A DNA stretch of 64,000 nucleotides from Pseudomonas oryzihabitans NBRC 102199. Its GTDB lineage: Bacteria; Pseudomonadota; Gammaproteobacteria; Pseudomonadales; Pseudomonadaceae. The notes beneath the pieces are model-generated. The model saw only the letters and a program-made list of their open reading frames with translations. It did not search any database and was not told the origin of the DNA. Shown one piece after another: positions 8,601 through 17,653 of this stretch. The DNA lies in assembly GCF_000730625.1 (NCBI RefSeq), contig NZ_BBIT01000014.1, positions 248,001 through 312,000 on the forward strand, written 5' to 3'. Numbering within the stretch: the stretch's first letter is position 1; each line of letters begins with the position of its first letter. The position numbers and the translations under genes are program-made.

Positions 8601-9095
8601 ATGGAAAAGATACTGGTGAGTCGCTGCCTGCTGGGGCATCGGGTGCGCTATGACGGCGGCGCCCATGGCCCCTTCGATCTGCTGGGCGTCTGGCAGTCGG
8701 AAGGGCGCATCGTGCCCCTCTGTCCGGAGGTGGCCGGGGGCCTGCCCACGCCACGTCCGCCCGCGGAGATTCCCGGTGGCCAGGGCGGCGCCGTGCTGGA
8801 CGGCCGGGTAGCGGTGGTAACCGTGGGCGGCGAAGACGTGACCGCCGCCTTCGTCGCCGGTGCCGAGGCCGCTCTCGAACTGATCGCGCGGCATGGCATC
8901 CGCCTGGCGGTGCTCAAGGCGCGCAGTCCGTCCTGCGGCAATCTGGAAAACTACGATGGCAGCTTCAGCGGCACCCGCGTGGCGGGCGAGGGGGTCACGG
9001 CGGCGGCGCTGAAACGCGCTGGCGTCGCCGTCTTCAACGAGACCGAACTGGTCGCGGCGCAGCGCCTGCTCGCGGCGCTGGAAGGCAACGCCTAG
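8601..9095 (+). CDS. DUF523 protein, TudS-like thiouracil desulfurase
   Basis: Protein of 164 residues in the DUF523 family. Characterised members (TudS) use an iron-sulfur cluster to remove sulfur from 2-thiouracil. Three conserved cysteines that would hold the cluster are present: Cys9 (VSRCLLG), Cys41 (PLCPEVAGGLPTPRPPAEI) and Cys112 (ARSPSCG). The CPEVxGGLPxPRPPxE block is the family signature. The gene starts 31 bases after the oxygenase. Its stop overlaps the convergent small gene through the palindrome CTAG. Desulfurase activity is inferred from the family. Confidence 0.85.
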   Translation: MEKILVSRCLLGHRVRYDGGAHGPFDLLGVWQSEGRIVPLCPEVAGGLPTPRPPAEIPGGQGGAVLDGRVAVVTVGGEDVTAAFVAGAEAALELIARHGIRLAVLKARSPSCGNLENYDGSFSGTRVAGEGVTAAALKRAGVAVFNETELVAAQRLLAALEGNA

Positions 9096-9292
9096 AGGGT
9101 CTCCGGCTGGCGGCCCAGCAGGCTCTGGAAATGCGCCTTCTGCACGAAGCAGCCCTTGGGAAAGCGCCAGCCGACCAGCTCGCCCGGCTGCTTTTCGAGA
9201 TTCTGGGCAAAGACGGTGGCGCCCATGGCACGCGCCAGGACGGCATATTCGCGCAGCGGGACCTTAACGACAGGAACATCCGGGCTGATCAT
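9092..9292 (-). CDS. Small hypothetical protein (66 aa)
   Basis: Not recognised. The 66-residue product starts MISPDVPVVKVPLREYAVLA and has no signal peptide or membrane segment. One cysteine sits in a FPKGCFVQK stretch. An upstream in-frame start would add nine residues, but the ATG at 9292 looks more natural. Its stop TAG shares a CTAG with the stop of the desulfurase gene on the other strand. The coding call rests on the open frame and on the composition, which reads like protein and not like a shadow frame. Confidence 0.6.
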   Translation of the reverse strand: MISPDVPVVKVPLREYAVLARAMGATVFAQNLEKQPGELVGWRFPKGCFVQKAHFQSLLGRQPETL

Positions 9293-9414
9293 GGGCGCTC
9301 TGCTGGGTGGGTCGCCCACGCTCGAAACGACGATCGCGGCAAGCCCACAGGTGACTTGCCAGGCTTATCGGCACCCCAGCGCGGAACTTCAGCCCGCGGA
9401 TGAAAAAGCCTGGT

Positions 9415-10773
9415 CTAGCCAGCGGCTTTTGGCGTCTCCGGCAGGAACCAGTTCATCAGCAGGGCGCACAGGCCGCCGGTGGCGACGCCGGATTCCAGCA
9501 CCGCCCTCAGGCCGGCCGGCATATGGGCGAGAAATTCCGGCACCTGGGAGATGCCCAGGCCCAGGGCCAGGGATACGGCGATGATCAGCAGCGCGCGTCG
9601 ATCCAGCTCGACGCCGGCGAGGATGTTGATCCCCGAGGCGGCGACCGCGCCGAACATCACCATGGCCGCGCCGCCGAGTACCGGCTCGGGCACCGCCTGG
9701 ATCACCCCGGCCACCGCCGGGAACAGCCCCAGCAGGACCAGGATGGCGGCGATCCACAGGCCGACATGGCGACTGGCGATGCCGGTCAGCTGGATCACCC
9801 CGTTGTTCTGGGCGAACACCGAGCTGGGAAAGGTGTTGAACAGCCCGGCCAGCAGCGAGTTGGCGCCGTTGACCAGCACCCCGCCCTTGATCCGCTGCAT
9901 CCACAGCGGGCCTTCCACGGGTTCGCGGGAGACCTTGCTGGTGGCGGTGATGTCGCCGATGGCCTCCAGCGAGGTCACCAGGTAGATCACCAGCAGGGGC
10001 ACGAACAGCGACCAGGAAAAGCCCAGGCCGAAGTGCAGCGGCAGGGGGATCTGCACCCAGGCGGCTTCGTGCATGCCGGTGAAGTTCAGCCGGCCGAGCC
10101 AGGCCGCCAGGGCATAGCCCAGCAGCAGGGCGACGACGATGGCGCTGCTGCGCAGGGCGCGCAGCGGAATGCGATTGAGCACCACGATGGTGGCCAGCAC
10201 TGTGCCCGACAGCAGTAGGTTCTCGCCATTGGCAAAGGTGCCGTTGCCCAGGGCCGCGAAGCCGCCGCCCATGCTGATCAGGCCGACCTTGATCAGCGTC
10301 AGGCCGATCATCAGCACCACGATGCCGGTCACCAGCGGGGTGATGAGGCGCTTGACGAAGGGCAGCACCCGCGACACCCCCATCTCGACGAAGGAGCCGG
10401 CCATCACCACGCCGAAGATGGCCGCCATCACGGCTTCCACTGGGGTGCCGTTCTTGACCATCAGGGCGCCACCGGCGATCAGCGGGCCGACGAAGTTGAA
10501 ACTGGTGCCCTGGACGATCAGCAGCCCGGCGCCGAAGGGCCCGAAGCGACGACACTGGACGAAGGTGGCGATGCCGGAGATCACCAGCGACATGGAGACG
10601 ATCAGGTTGGTGTCGCGCGGCGAGACGCCCAGGGCCTGACAGATCAGCAGACCGGGGGTGACGATGGGCACGATGATGGCCAACAGGTGCTGGATGGCGG
10701 CCAGCAGGGCGATCAGCGGGCGCGGTCGGTCCTGGGGACCATAGAGCAGTTCGGAGCGGGAAGGCTGGGACAT
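9415..10773 (-). CDS. NCS2 nucleobase permease, xanthine/uracil type
   Basis: Inner-membrane nucleobase:cation symporter of 452 residues with about 14 hydrophobic helices. The nucleobase transporter signature QNNGVIQLTG matches the family consensus, and its glutamine start is the form found in XanQ- and UacT-like xanthine or urate carriers, not in uracil carriers. The conserved SLEAIGDITATS helix is also present. It lies next to a chemoreceptor on the same strand, which may be meaningful. Xanthine is the most likely substrate; urate or uracil remain possible. Confidence 0.85.
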   Translation of the reverse strand: MSQPSRSELLYGPQDRPRPLIALLAAIQHLLAIIVPIVTPGLLICQALGVSPRDTNLIVSMSLVISGIATFVQCRRFGPFGAGLLIVQGTSFNFVGPLIAGGALMVKNGTPVEAVMAAIFGVVMAGSFVEMGVSRVLPFVKRLITPLVTGIVVLMIGLTLIKVGLISMGGGFAALGNGTFANGENLLLSGTVLATIVVLNRIPLRALRSSAIVVALLLGYALAAWLGRLNFTGMHEAAWVQIPLPLHFGLGFSWSLFVPLLVIYLVTSLEAIGDITATSKVSREPVEGPLWMQRIKGGVLVNGANSLLAGLFNTFPSSVFAQNNGVIQLTGIASRHVGLWIAAILVLLGLFPAVAGVIQAVPEPVLGGAAMVMFGAVAASGINILAGVELDRRALLIIAVSLALGLGISQVPEFLAHMPAGLRAVLESGVATGGLCALLMNWFLPETPKAAG

Positions 10774-10842
10774 GGGCGGAGTCGTCGCGGAAAAAGCGCC
10801 GATCTTACCGGATGCCCGCCCCGCGGCGCAGGGTCTTCGACC

Positions 10843-10882
10843 GGGACACAGCCGGCGGCCTGGCGGCCGGCGGCTGTGTCCC
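10843..10882 (-). terminator. Strong hairpin downstream of the chemoreceptor
   Basis: A perfect 12-bp stem, GGGACACAGCCG (10843-10854) with CGGCTGTGTCCC (10871-10882), encloses a GC-rich loop that can pair further. It begins seven bases after the chemoreceptor stop. There is no clear T run on the minus strand, so termination may be Rho-assisted or weak. Confidence 0.6.
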
Positions 10883-10889
10883 TTATGGT

Positions 10890-12776
10890 TTAGAGGATGA
10901 AGCGGGCCACGTCGCGATTGAGGTCGGCGGCGTGATGCTGCAGCGAGCGCGACTGGCGCTCCGAGTCCTCGGCGCCGCTGGCCAGGGTGTCGCCGAGGCC
11001 CTTGATGGTGATGACATTGCGGGTGATCTCCTCGGTGACCGAGGTCTGCTCCTCGGCCGCGGTGTCGATCTGCAGGGACATCTCGGAGATGACGCCGGCA
11101 CTCTGGGCGATCTCTTCCAGGGCGCTGGAGGCGCGTTCCACGTCGGCGACGCTGCGCTCGGCGATGGCCATGCTGCTGTCCATGCGCTGCACCGCCTGGC
11201 GGGTCATCTGCTGCAGGGTGCCGATGGTCTCGTTGATCTCCCGGGTCGAGGCCTGGGTCCGTTGCGACAGTGTCCGCACCTCGTCGGCGACCACCGCGAA
11301 GCCCCGGCCATGCTCGCCGGCGCGGGCCGCCTCGATGGCCGCGTTGAGCGCCAGCAGGTTGGTCTGCTCGGCGATGCTCTGGATGCTGTCCAGCACCTTG
11401 GCGATGGCCTGGGAGTGGTGGTCCAGCTCGCCGATCACCCGGGTGGCGTCATCCACTTCCCGCGCCAGGCTGTTGATGGATTCCTTGCTGGTCTGCACCA
11501 GGGTCAGCCCCTGGGCGGTGCTGTCGGAAGACTGGCGGATGGCCTCGGCGGTCTGCTCGGCATTGCGGGCGATCTCCTGGGTGGCGGAAGACATTTCCGT
11601 CACGGCCGTGGCCACCAGGGTGATCTCCTGCTGCAGGCGCCCCAGTTCCCGGGTGGCCGCGGCGCTGCGCTGCAGGACCTTCTGCGATTCGGCGTCCACG
11701 CTCTGGGCATGCTGGCGCACGCCGCCGATCAGGCCGTGCAGGCTGGCCACGAACTGGTTGAAATGGCCGGCCAGCCCGCCGACCTCATCGGTACTCTGCA
11801 CGGCGATGCGGCGGGTCAGATCGCCCTGGCCGTCGGCGATCACCTGCAGCCCGGTCGAGACCACGCCCAGCGGCCGGAGCAGATAGCTGCACAGCAGGTT
11901 GATGAGCAGCAGCGAGCCGCCCAGCACCACGGCCAGGATGGCGAGGCTGATCCACAGCTGGCGTTGCAGCGGCGCCATGAGCACGCCACTGTCGACGATC
12001 ATCACCAGGGTTTCGCCATGGTGATTCATGGGCGCGGCATAGAGCCGCTGGCCGGCCGCGGTTTCCACATAGCGCTCGCCCGGTGCCTGAGCCAGGCGCT
12101 GGAGGGTGTCCGCGTCGAGCTGGGGAAAGAGCTCGGTGATCGGCTTGGCCAGCAGGGCGGCGTCTTCGTGGCCCAGGACGATGTTCTGGCCGTTGACCAG
12201 CACGGCACTGCCGGCGCCCGGCAGTTGCACGCGCTTGAGCTGGTCGAGGATGTCGCTGATGCTGACGTCCGCGCCGAGGATCGCGGTGGTCTTGCCCGCC
12301 GACTGCAGGGCCCAGCCCAGCGACAGCACGTTCTGCTTGGTCGCCGCCGCCACGGTGGGAATGGAAAAGAACACCTTGCCGGGATTCTGCTGCGCCTGCT
12401 GGTACCAGAGCCACTGGCGCGGATCGTTGTTGTCCGGCGGCAACTGGACACCATTGGCATTGACCTGGCTGCCATCGCCGCGGGCATAGAAGACGTTGTC
12501 GAAGGCGCCGGAGTTCTTGACCTGATTGAGGCTGGCCGGGAGCTGGGCGTCCGGGGTGTCGGCAGCCAGGGCGCCCAGCGCCGCGGCCTTGCCGTCCAGC
12601 CACTGGCGAACCCCGCCGTTGAAGACGAAGCTGACGGTCTTCAGCTGCTCGACCGTAGAGGCTTCCAGCGCCGTGCGGGTATTGAAGAAGTTGATGGCGG
12701 TGAGACCCACCCCCACGACCAGGACGGCCGCGGTGGCAGACAACGAGAGTTTCTGTTTCAACGACAAGGCAGGCAC
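10890..12776 (-). CDS. Methyl-accepting chemotaxis protein with dCache-like sensor
   Basis: Chemoreceptor of 628 residues. Membrane helix 1 is at about residues 11-30, a periplasmic sensor domain at 31-272, helix 2 at 273-298, a HAMP domain to about 350, and the cytoplasmic signalling hairpin peaks at 467-504 ([20 protein letters not shown], then [12 protein letters not shown]). The sensor carries [11 protein letters not shown] (Arg120, Trp122, Tyr125) and GADVS (Asp170), which resemble the ligand-binding pattern of dCache domains that bind amino acids, amines or purines. The next gene downstream is a xanthine-type permease, so purine sensing is a reasonable guess. There is no C-terminal CheR-docking pentapeptide. 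Confidence 0.93.
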   Translation of the reverse strand: MPALSLKQKLSLSATAAVLVVGVGLTAINFFNTRTALEASTVEQLKTVSFVFNGGVRQWLDGKAAALGALAADTPDAQLPASLNQVKNSGAFDNVFYARGDGSQVNANGVQLPPDNNDPRQWLWYQQAQQNPGKVFFSIPTVAAATKQNVLSLGWALQSAGKTTAILGADVSISDILDQLKRVQLPGAGSAVLVNGQNIVLGHEDAALLAKPITELFPQLDADTLQRLAQAPGERYVETAAGQRLYAAPMNHHGETLVMIVDSGVLMAPLQRQLWISLAILAVVLGGSLLLINLLCSYLLRPLGVVSTGLQVIADGQGDLTRRIAVQSTDEVGGLAGHFNQFVASLHGLIGGVRQHAQSVDAESQKVLQRSAAATRELGRLQQEITLVATAVTEMSSATQEIARNAEQTAEAIRQSSDSTAQGLTLVQTSKESINSLAREVDDATRVIGELDHHSQAIAKVLDSIQSIAEQTNLLALNAAIEAARAGEHGRGFAVVADEVRTLSQRTQASTREINETIGTLQQMTRQAVQRMDSSMAIAERSVADVERASSALEEIAQSAGVISEMSLQIDTAAEEQTSVTEEITRNVITIKGLGDTLASGAEDSERQSRSLQHHAADLNRDVARFIL

Positions 12777-12790
12777 CGCGGGATGACTCC

Positions 12791-12804
12791 GACAATTAAT
12801 TGTC
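12791..12804. promoter_or_regulatory. Perfect palindrome upstream of the chemoreceptor
   Basis: GACAATTAATTGTC is a perfect 14-bp palindrome centred 21 bases before the chemoreceptor start. It is AT-rich in a GC-rich setting, as expected for an operator. Its position so close to the start codon suggests a repressor site overlapping the transcript start. The protein that binds it is unknown. Confidence 0.45.
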
Positions 12805-12891
12805 CGACTTTATCGGTGCCTGCCGGAGATAACTTGAGCGGCCAGTCAGGTTTTTCCTGTGGAGCCGGATCAGCGGAGCTCGGGCCGGCCG

Positions 12892-12926
12892 CGGGTCTCC
12901 CAGTCGGCCGTGGCCGGGGAGACCCG
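12892..12926 (-). terminator. Hairpin downstream of frcA
   Basis: A stem of CGGGTCTCCC (12892-12901) with GGGAGACCCG (12917-12926) encloses an inner GGCC/GGCC pairing. It starts 14 bases after the frcA stop on the minus strand. No T run follows, so this is a candidate terminator or mRNA-stabilising 3' hairpin. Confidence 0.5.
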
Positions 12927-12939
12927 GGGTCAGGCCTGC

Positions 12940-13707
12940 CTAGGCGGCGACCGTCTGAGCGCCGGTCATCAGCGCCACGGCGTCGGCCATGGAGTGCTGG
13001 CGCGGATCGATCACCGTCAGGCGGCGACCCAGGCGATGGATGTGGATGCGATCGGCGATCTCGAACACATGGGGCATGTTGTGGGAGATCAGCACGATGG
13101 CGATGCCGCGGGCACGCACGTCGAGGATCAGCTCCAGCACCTTGCGCGACTCCTTCACCCCCAGCGCCGCCGTGGGTTCGTCGAGGATGATCACCTTGGA
13201 GCCGAAGGCCGCCGCCCGCGCCACGGCCACGCCCTGGCGCTGACCACCCGACAGGGTCTCCACCGCCTGGTTGATGTTCTGGATGGTCATCAATCCCAGT
13301 TCGGAGAGCTTTTCCCGGGCGATGCGCTCCATTTCCTTGCGGTCCAGGGTGCGGCAGAGGGTGCCCAGCAGCCCCGGCTTGCGCAATTCGCGACCCAGGA
13401 AGAGGTTGTCGGCGATGGACAGCGCCGGCGACAGCGCCAGGTTCTGGTAGACCGTCTCGATGCCGGCCCGCCGCGCCGCGATGGGCGAGGCGAACTGCAC
13501 CGGCTGGCCTTCGAAGCGGATCTCGCCTTCATCGGGCCGCAGGGCACCGGAGATGGCCTTGATCAGCGAGGACTTTCCGGCGCCGTTGTCGCCGATCACG
13601 GCGAGGATCTCGCCGGGCAGCAGGTCGAAGTCGGCGTGGTCGAGGGCGGTGACGCGGCCATAGCGCTTCACCAGGCCACGGGCCATGAGCAGGGGTTCGG
13701 TAGTCAT
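12940..13707 (-). CDS. frcA: Sugar ABC transporter ATP-binding protein, FrcA type
   Basis: ATPase of 255 residues that powers sugar import through FrcC. It has Walker A GDNGAGKS (residues 39-46), Q-loop Gln88, signature LSGGQRQ (152-158), Walker B IILDEP (173-178) and the switch His in ISHNM. It has a single ATPase domain, like FrcA and unlike the doubled RbsA/AraG type. The ATG at 13707 overlaps the frcC stop by one base (TGATG), so the pair is translationally coupled. A longer open frame runs back through frcC but is not coding there. Confidence 0.93.
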   Translation of the reverse strand: MTTEPLLMARGLVKRYGRVTALDHADFDLLPGEILAVIGDNGAGKSSLIKAISGALRPDEGEIRFEGQPVQFASPIAARRAGIETVYQNLALSPALSIADNLFLGRELRKPGLLGTLCRTLDRKEMERIAREKLSELGLMTIQNINQAVETLSGGQRQGVAVARAAAFGSKVIILDEPTAALGVKESRKVLELILDVRARGIAIVLISHNMPHVFEIADRIHIHRLGRRLTVIDPRQHSMADAVALMTGAQTVAA

Positions 13708-14789
13708 CAGCTGGCCGCCTTTCTGATCCATTGGTCGATAGCCACGGCCGCGATGATGAGCGTGCCGATCAGCAGATAGGTCCACTGCACGTCGGTGCCC
13801 AGCAGCCGCAGGCCGAGGGCGAAGACGCCGACGATCAGGGCGCCGAACAGCATGCCGAGGATGGAGCCGCGGCCGCCGAACAGCGAGATGCCGCCGATCA
13901 CCACGGCGGTGATGGACTCGATGTTGGCGAACTGCCCGGCGGTGGGCGAGACCGAGCCGATGCGGCCGATCAGCACCCAGCCGGCAAAGGCGCAGATGAG
14001 TCCGGACAGCCCGTACACGGTGATCAGCATGCGGCGGACGTTGACCCCGGCCAGCGCCGCGGCCTCGGGATCGTCGCCCACCGCATAGAGGTGGCGCCCC
14101 CAGGCGGTGTGGTTGAGCACGTACCAGAGCAGGGCGACCAACACCACCAGGGCGATCACGCCATAGGTGAAGACCGCGCCACCCAGGCGGAAATTGTCGC
14201 CGAACACCTGCAGTAGCGGCGCGGTCGCGCCGATTTCCTGGGCGCGGATGGTCTCGTTGCGCGAATAGAGGAAGTTGGCCGCGAGCACGATCTGCCACAT
14301 GCCCAGGGTAACGATGAAGGGCGGCAGCTTGATGCGGGCGATCAGCCAGCCGTTGGCCATGCCGCACAGGGTGCCCACCGCCAGGCCGCAGAGGATCGAC
14401 AGCTCCACCGGCAGGCCGTAGCGGAAGGTGAACTGGCCCATGACCACCGAGGACAGCACCATGATGGCGCCCACCGAGAGATCGATGCCGGCGGTGACCA
14501 CCACCAGGGTCTGGGCCGCGCCGACGATGCCGGTGATGGCGACCTGCTGCAGGATCAGGGTGAGGGCGAAGGCGGAAAAGAACTTGCCGCCCAGCAGGGC
14601 GCCAAAGATGCCCAGCGACAGCAGCAGCACCAGCAGCGAGACCGCCGAGGGACGCGAATGCAGGAAGTGACGGAATTTGACCAGCGGGCTGCGCTCGTCA
14701 CGGGCAAAGGAGGCGACCTCCGTGGCGCTGTGCTTGAGCACCTGTTCGAAGGGCTGGCCGGACGGAGAGGGTGAGGTCGGATCGCTCAT
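13707..14789 (-). CDS. frcC: Sugar ABC transporter permease, FrcC type
   Basis: Inner-membrane channel of 360 residues in the branched-chain/ribose permease family (BPD_transp_2), with about ten hydrophobic helices after a cytoplasmic N-terminus of some 60 residues. GIDLSVGA and AGVNVRRM are typical of ribose/fructose-type permeases; the latter is the ATPase contact loop. The ATG at 14789 follows an excellent ribosome-binding site (AGGAGATTGCC). The longer N-terminal cluster is normal for FrcC. It works with FrcB and FrcA encoded on either side. Confidence 0.93.
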   Translation of the reverse strand: MSDPTSPSPSGQPFEQVLKHSATEVASFARDERSPLVKFRHFLHSRPSAVSLLVLLLSLGIFGALLGGKFFSAFALTLILQQVAITGIVGAAQTLVVVTAGIDLSVGAIMVLSSVVMGQFTFRYGLPVELSILCGLAVGTLCGMANGWLIARIKLPPFIVTLGMWQIVLAANFLYSRNETIRAQEIGATAPLLQVFGDNFRLGGAVFTYGVIALVVLVALLWYVLNHTAWGRHLYAVGDDPEAAALAGVNVRRMLITVYGLSGLICAFAGWVLIGRIGSVSPTAGQFANIESITAVVIGGISLFGGRGSILGMLFGALIVGVFALGLRLLGTDVQWTYLLIGTLIIAAVAIDQWIRKAAS

Positions 14790-14824
14790 GGCAATCTCCT
14801 GAAAGCGGGAAAGCGGCCGAGAGT

Positions 14825-14868
14825 CGATCGCCCGCACCCGGGCCCGAAGGGCTCAGGCGGGGCGATCG
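14825..14868 (-). other. Intercistronic hairpin between frcB and frcC
   Basis: CGATCGCCCGC (14825-14835) pairs with GCGGGGCGATCG (14857-14868) with one bulged base. It lies in the 106-base gap between the binding-protein gene and the permease gene. Such hairpins often raise the amount of binding protein over membrane parts by stabilising the upstream transcript or partly terminating. That role is inferred. Confidence 0.5.
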
Positions 14869-14895
14869 GTCTCCTCTAGCGTAGACGAGGGGCCA

Positions 14896-15924
14896 TCAGC
14901 CCCAGCATTTCTGCAGGGCGGTCTTGCTGTCGATGGACTGGATGCCGGGGACCGGCTTGTCCGTCACCAGCTTCACGCCGGTGTCGACGAAGCTCTTGCC
15001 CTCGGTCGGGGTCGGCTTCTTGCCGGTGTCGGCAAAGGTCTTGATCGCCTCGATGCCCAGGGCCGCCATCTGCAGCGGGTACTGCTGGGAGGTGGCGCCG
15101 ATGACGCCGTCGGCGACGTTGTGCACGCCCGGGCAACCGCCGTCGATGGACACGATCAGCACGTCCTTCTCGCGACCCACGGCCTTGAGCGCCTCGTAGG
15201 CGCCGGCGGCGGCTGGCTCATTGATGGTGTGCACCACGTTGATGGTCGGATCCTTCTGCAGCAGATTCTCCATCGCGGCGCGGCCGCCTTCTTCGTTGCC
15301 GTTGGTCACGTCGTGGCCGACGATGCGCGGATCGGTCTCGTCGCCGATGCGGCTCTGATCCTTGGGGTCGATGCCGAAGCCGAGCATGAAGCCCTGGTCG
15401 CGCAGGACGTCCACCGAGGGCTGGGAGGCGTTCAGGTCGAGAAAGGCCACCCGCGCGTCCTTGGCCTTGTCACCCAGGGTTTCCCGCGCCCACTGGCCGA
15501 TCAGCTTGCCGGCCAGCAGATTGTCGGTGGCGAAGGTCATGTCGGCGGCGCTCACCGGATCCAGCGGGGTGTCCAGGGCGATCACCAGCAGACCGGCTTC
15601 GCGGGCCTTCTGCAGATTGGGCACGATGCCCTTGGTGTCGGAGGCGGTGATGAGGATGCCCTTGGCGCCATCGGCGATGCAGGTCTCGATGGCGGCCACC
15701 TGGCTTTCGCTGTCGCCGTCGATCTTGCCGGCGTAGGCCTTGAGCGTCACCCCCAGCTCCTTGGCCTTGGCGGTGGCACCTTCCTTCATCTTCACGAAGA
15801 AGGGATTGGTATCGGTCTTGGTGATGAGGCAGGCGGACACAGGGGCTGCCTGGGCGGTGCCACTGGCCAGGGCGGCGGCCAACAGGCAACCGGCGAAGGA
15901 CGCGAGGGAGACGGTTCTTTTCAT
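14896..15924 (-). CDS. frcB: Periplasmic fructose-type sugar-binding protein, FrcB
   Basis: Binding protein of 342 residues with a signal peptide to about residue 26 (TAQA-APVS). From memory it matches rhizobial FrcB over nearly its whole length, including [41 protein letters not shown] and the C-terminal ALQKCWG. The fold is Peripla_BP_4. In Sinorhizobium the system imports fructose and also ribose and mannose. It sits 63 bases after the porin gene and starts the transporter part of the operon. The match to FrcB is strong; the exact sugar range is inferred. Confidence 0.93.
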   Translation of the reverse strand: MKRTVSLASFAGCLLAAALASGTAQAAPVSACLITKTDTNPFFVKMKEGATAKAKELGVTLKAYAGKIDGDSESQVAAIETCIADGAKGILITASDTKGIVPNLQKAREAGLLVIALDTPLDPVSAADMTFATDNLLAGKLIGQWARETLGDKAKDARVAFLDLNASQPSVDVLRDQGFMLGFGIDPKDQSRIGDETDPRIVGHDVTNGNEEGGRAAMENLLQKDPTINVVHTINEPAAAGAYEALKAVGREKDVLIVSIDGGCPGVHNVADGVIGATSQQYPLQMAALGIEAIKTFADTGKKPTPTEGKSFVDTGVKLVTDKPVPGIQSIDSKTALQKCWG

Positions 15925-15987
15925 TGTTGTGCGCTCGGGTTCAGAGACGGGAAGGCGACCGACAGCGCGTCGGTCGCCGTGGAGCTG

Positions 15988-17232
<1,245 letters not shown>

Positions 17233-17353
17233 TTATGTTCCCTATTTATTGTTGTTGTGTAACTCAGTGCCTGGCCTGCACCTGACCCGCCGTGCTCCAG
17301 CGGAAGATCGACATAGGTGTGACCATTGGAACCCAACCTGACTACAAACTTAT

Positions 17354-17371
17354 CGCTGAATCAATTCAGCG
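17354..17371. promoter_or_regulatory. LacI/Cra-like palindromic operator upstream of the porin
   Basis: CGCTGAATCAATTCAGCG is an 18-bp palindrome, perfect except for the two central bases. Its core closely resembles the enterobacterial Cra (FruR) site TGAATCGATTCA. It lies about 40-56 bases downstream of the predicted transcript start, a roadblock position for a sugar-responsive repressor. No LacI-family gene is in the window, so the regulator would be encoded elsewhere. The Pseudomonas Cra site I know of differs, so the binder may be another LacI-type protein. Confidence 0.6.
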
Positions 17372-17416
17372 GCAGACGGAGGGTAGCCTTTGATCACTCA
17401 ACGGCCTAGCGGCTCG

Positions 17417-17445
17417 ATTACAGCGATGTGTGAGCTGAATCACAA
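17417..17445 (-). promoter_or_regulatory. Predicted sigma-70 promoter with CRP/Vfr-like site for the porin-frc operon
   Basis: Read on the minus strand, TTGTGA (-35, 17440-17445) and TGTAAT (-10, 17417-17422) are separated by exactly 17 bases. The sequence TGTGAGCTGAATCACA (17429-17444) has the perfect half-sites TGTGA-N6-TCACA of a CRP/Vfr box and overlaps the -35. The leader to the porin start would be about 178 bases. Overlap with -35 suggests repression or competition more than classical activation. All of this is prediction from the sequence. Confidence 0.5.
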
Positions 17446-17653
17446 GCTGTGCTTCTACAAAAATAGCAAGCCAAGCAACTGTGAAACCCCTCTGGAATGG
17501 GGTCATGGCGAGGACTGCTCCTGCTGAAGAAGCCATAGGCGAAGCGCAGAGAAAGGAGCGCAAGCGGAAGGGCGGAATAGAGCGGGAGAGCAGGAGGGAA
17601 GGTGGGGCGGAGCGTCCGGGCGACGACGGATGCCGTCGCCCGGAGGGCGCGAA
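17446..17653. other. Non-coding stretch between porin promoter and ilvD
   Basis: No gene is supported here. Apart from the ilvD-side hairpin at 17615-17644 it holds a purine-rich tract (about 17525-17610) and nothing else I recognise. The short ORFs are not convincing. Confidence 0.5.
17615..17644 (-). terminator. Hairpin downstream of ilvD
   Basis: TCCGGGCGACG (17615-17625) pairs perfectly with CGTCGCCCGGA (17634-17644) across an 8-base loop. It starts nine bases after the ilvD stop on the minus strand. A T run is lacking, so it is a candidate terminator or 3' stabiliser. Confidence 0.55.

Noticed and set aside
12932-12945. TGCCTAGGC near the frcA stop, similar to the MarR palindrome
   Set aside because: It lacks the final symmetric base pairs, lies at a 3' end and has no promoter context.
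12940-14367. Longer version of the FrcA ATPase starting inside frcC
   Set aside because: The extra N-terminus is arginine/proline-rich and lies entirely in another frame of frcC. The ATPase has a natural start at 13707.
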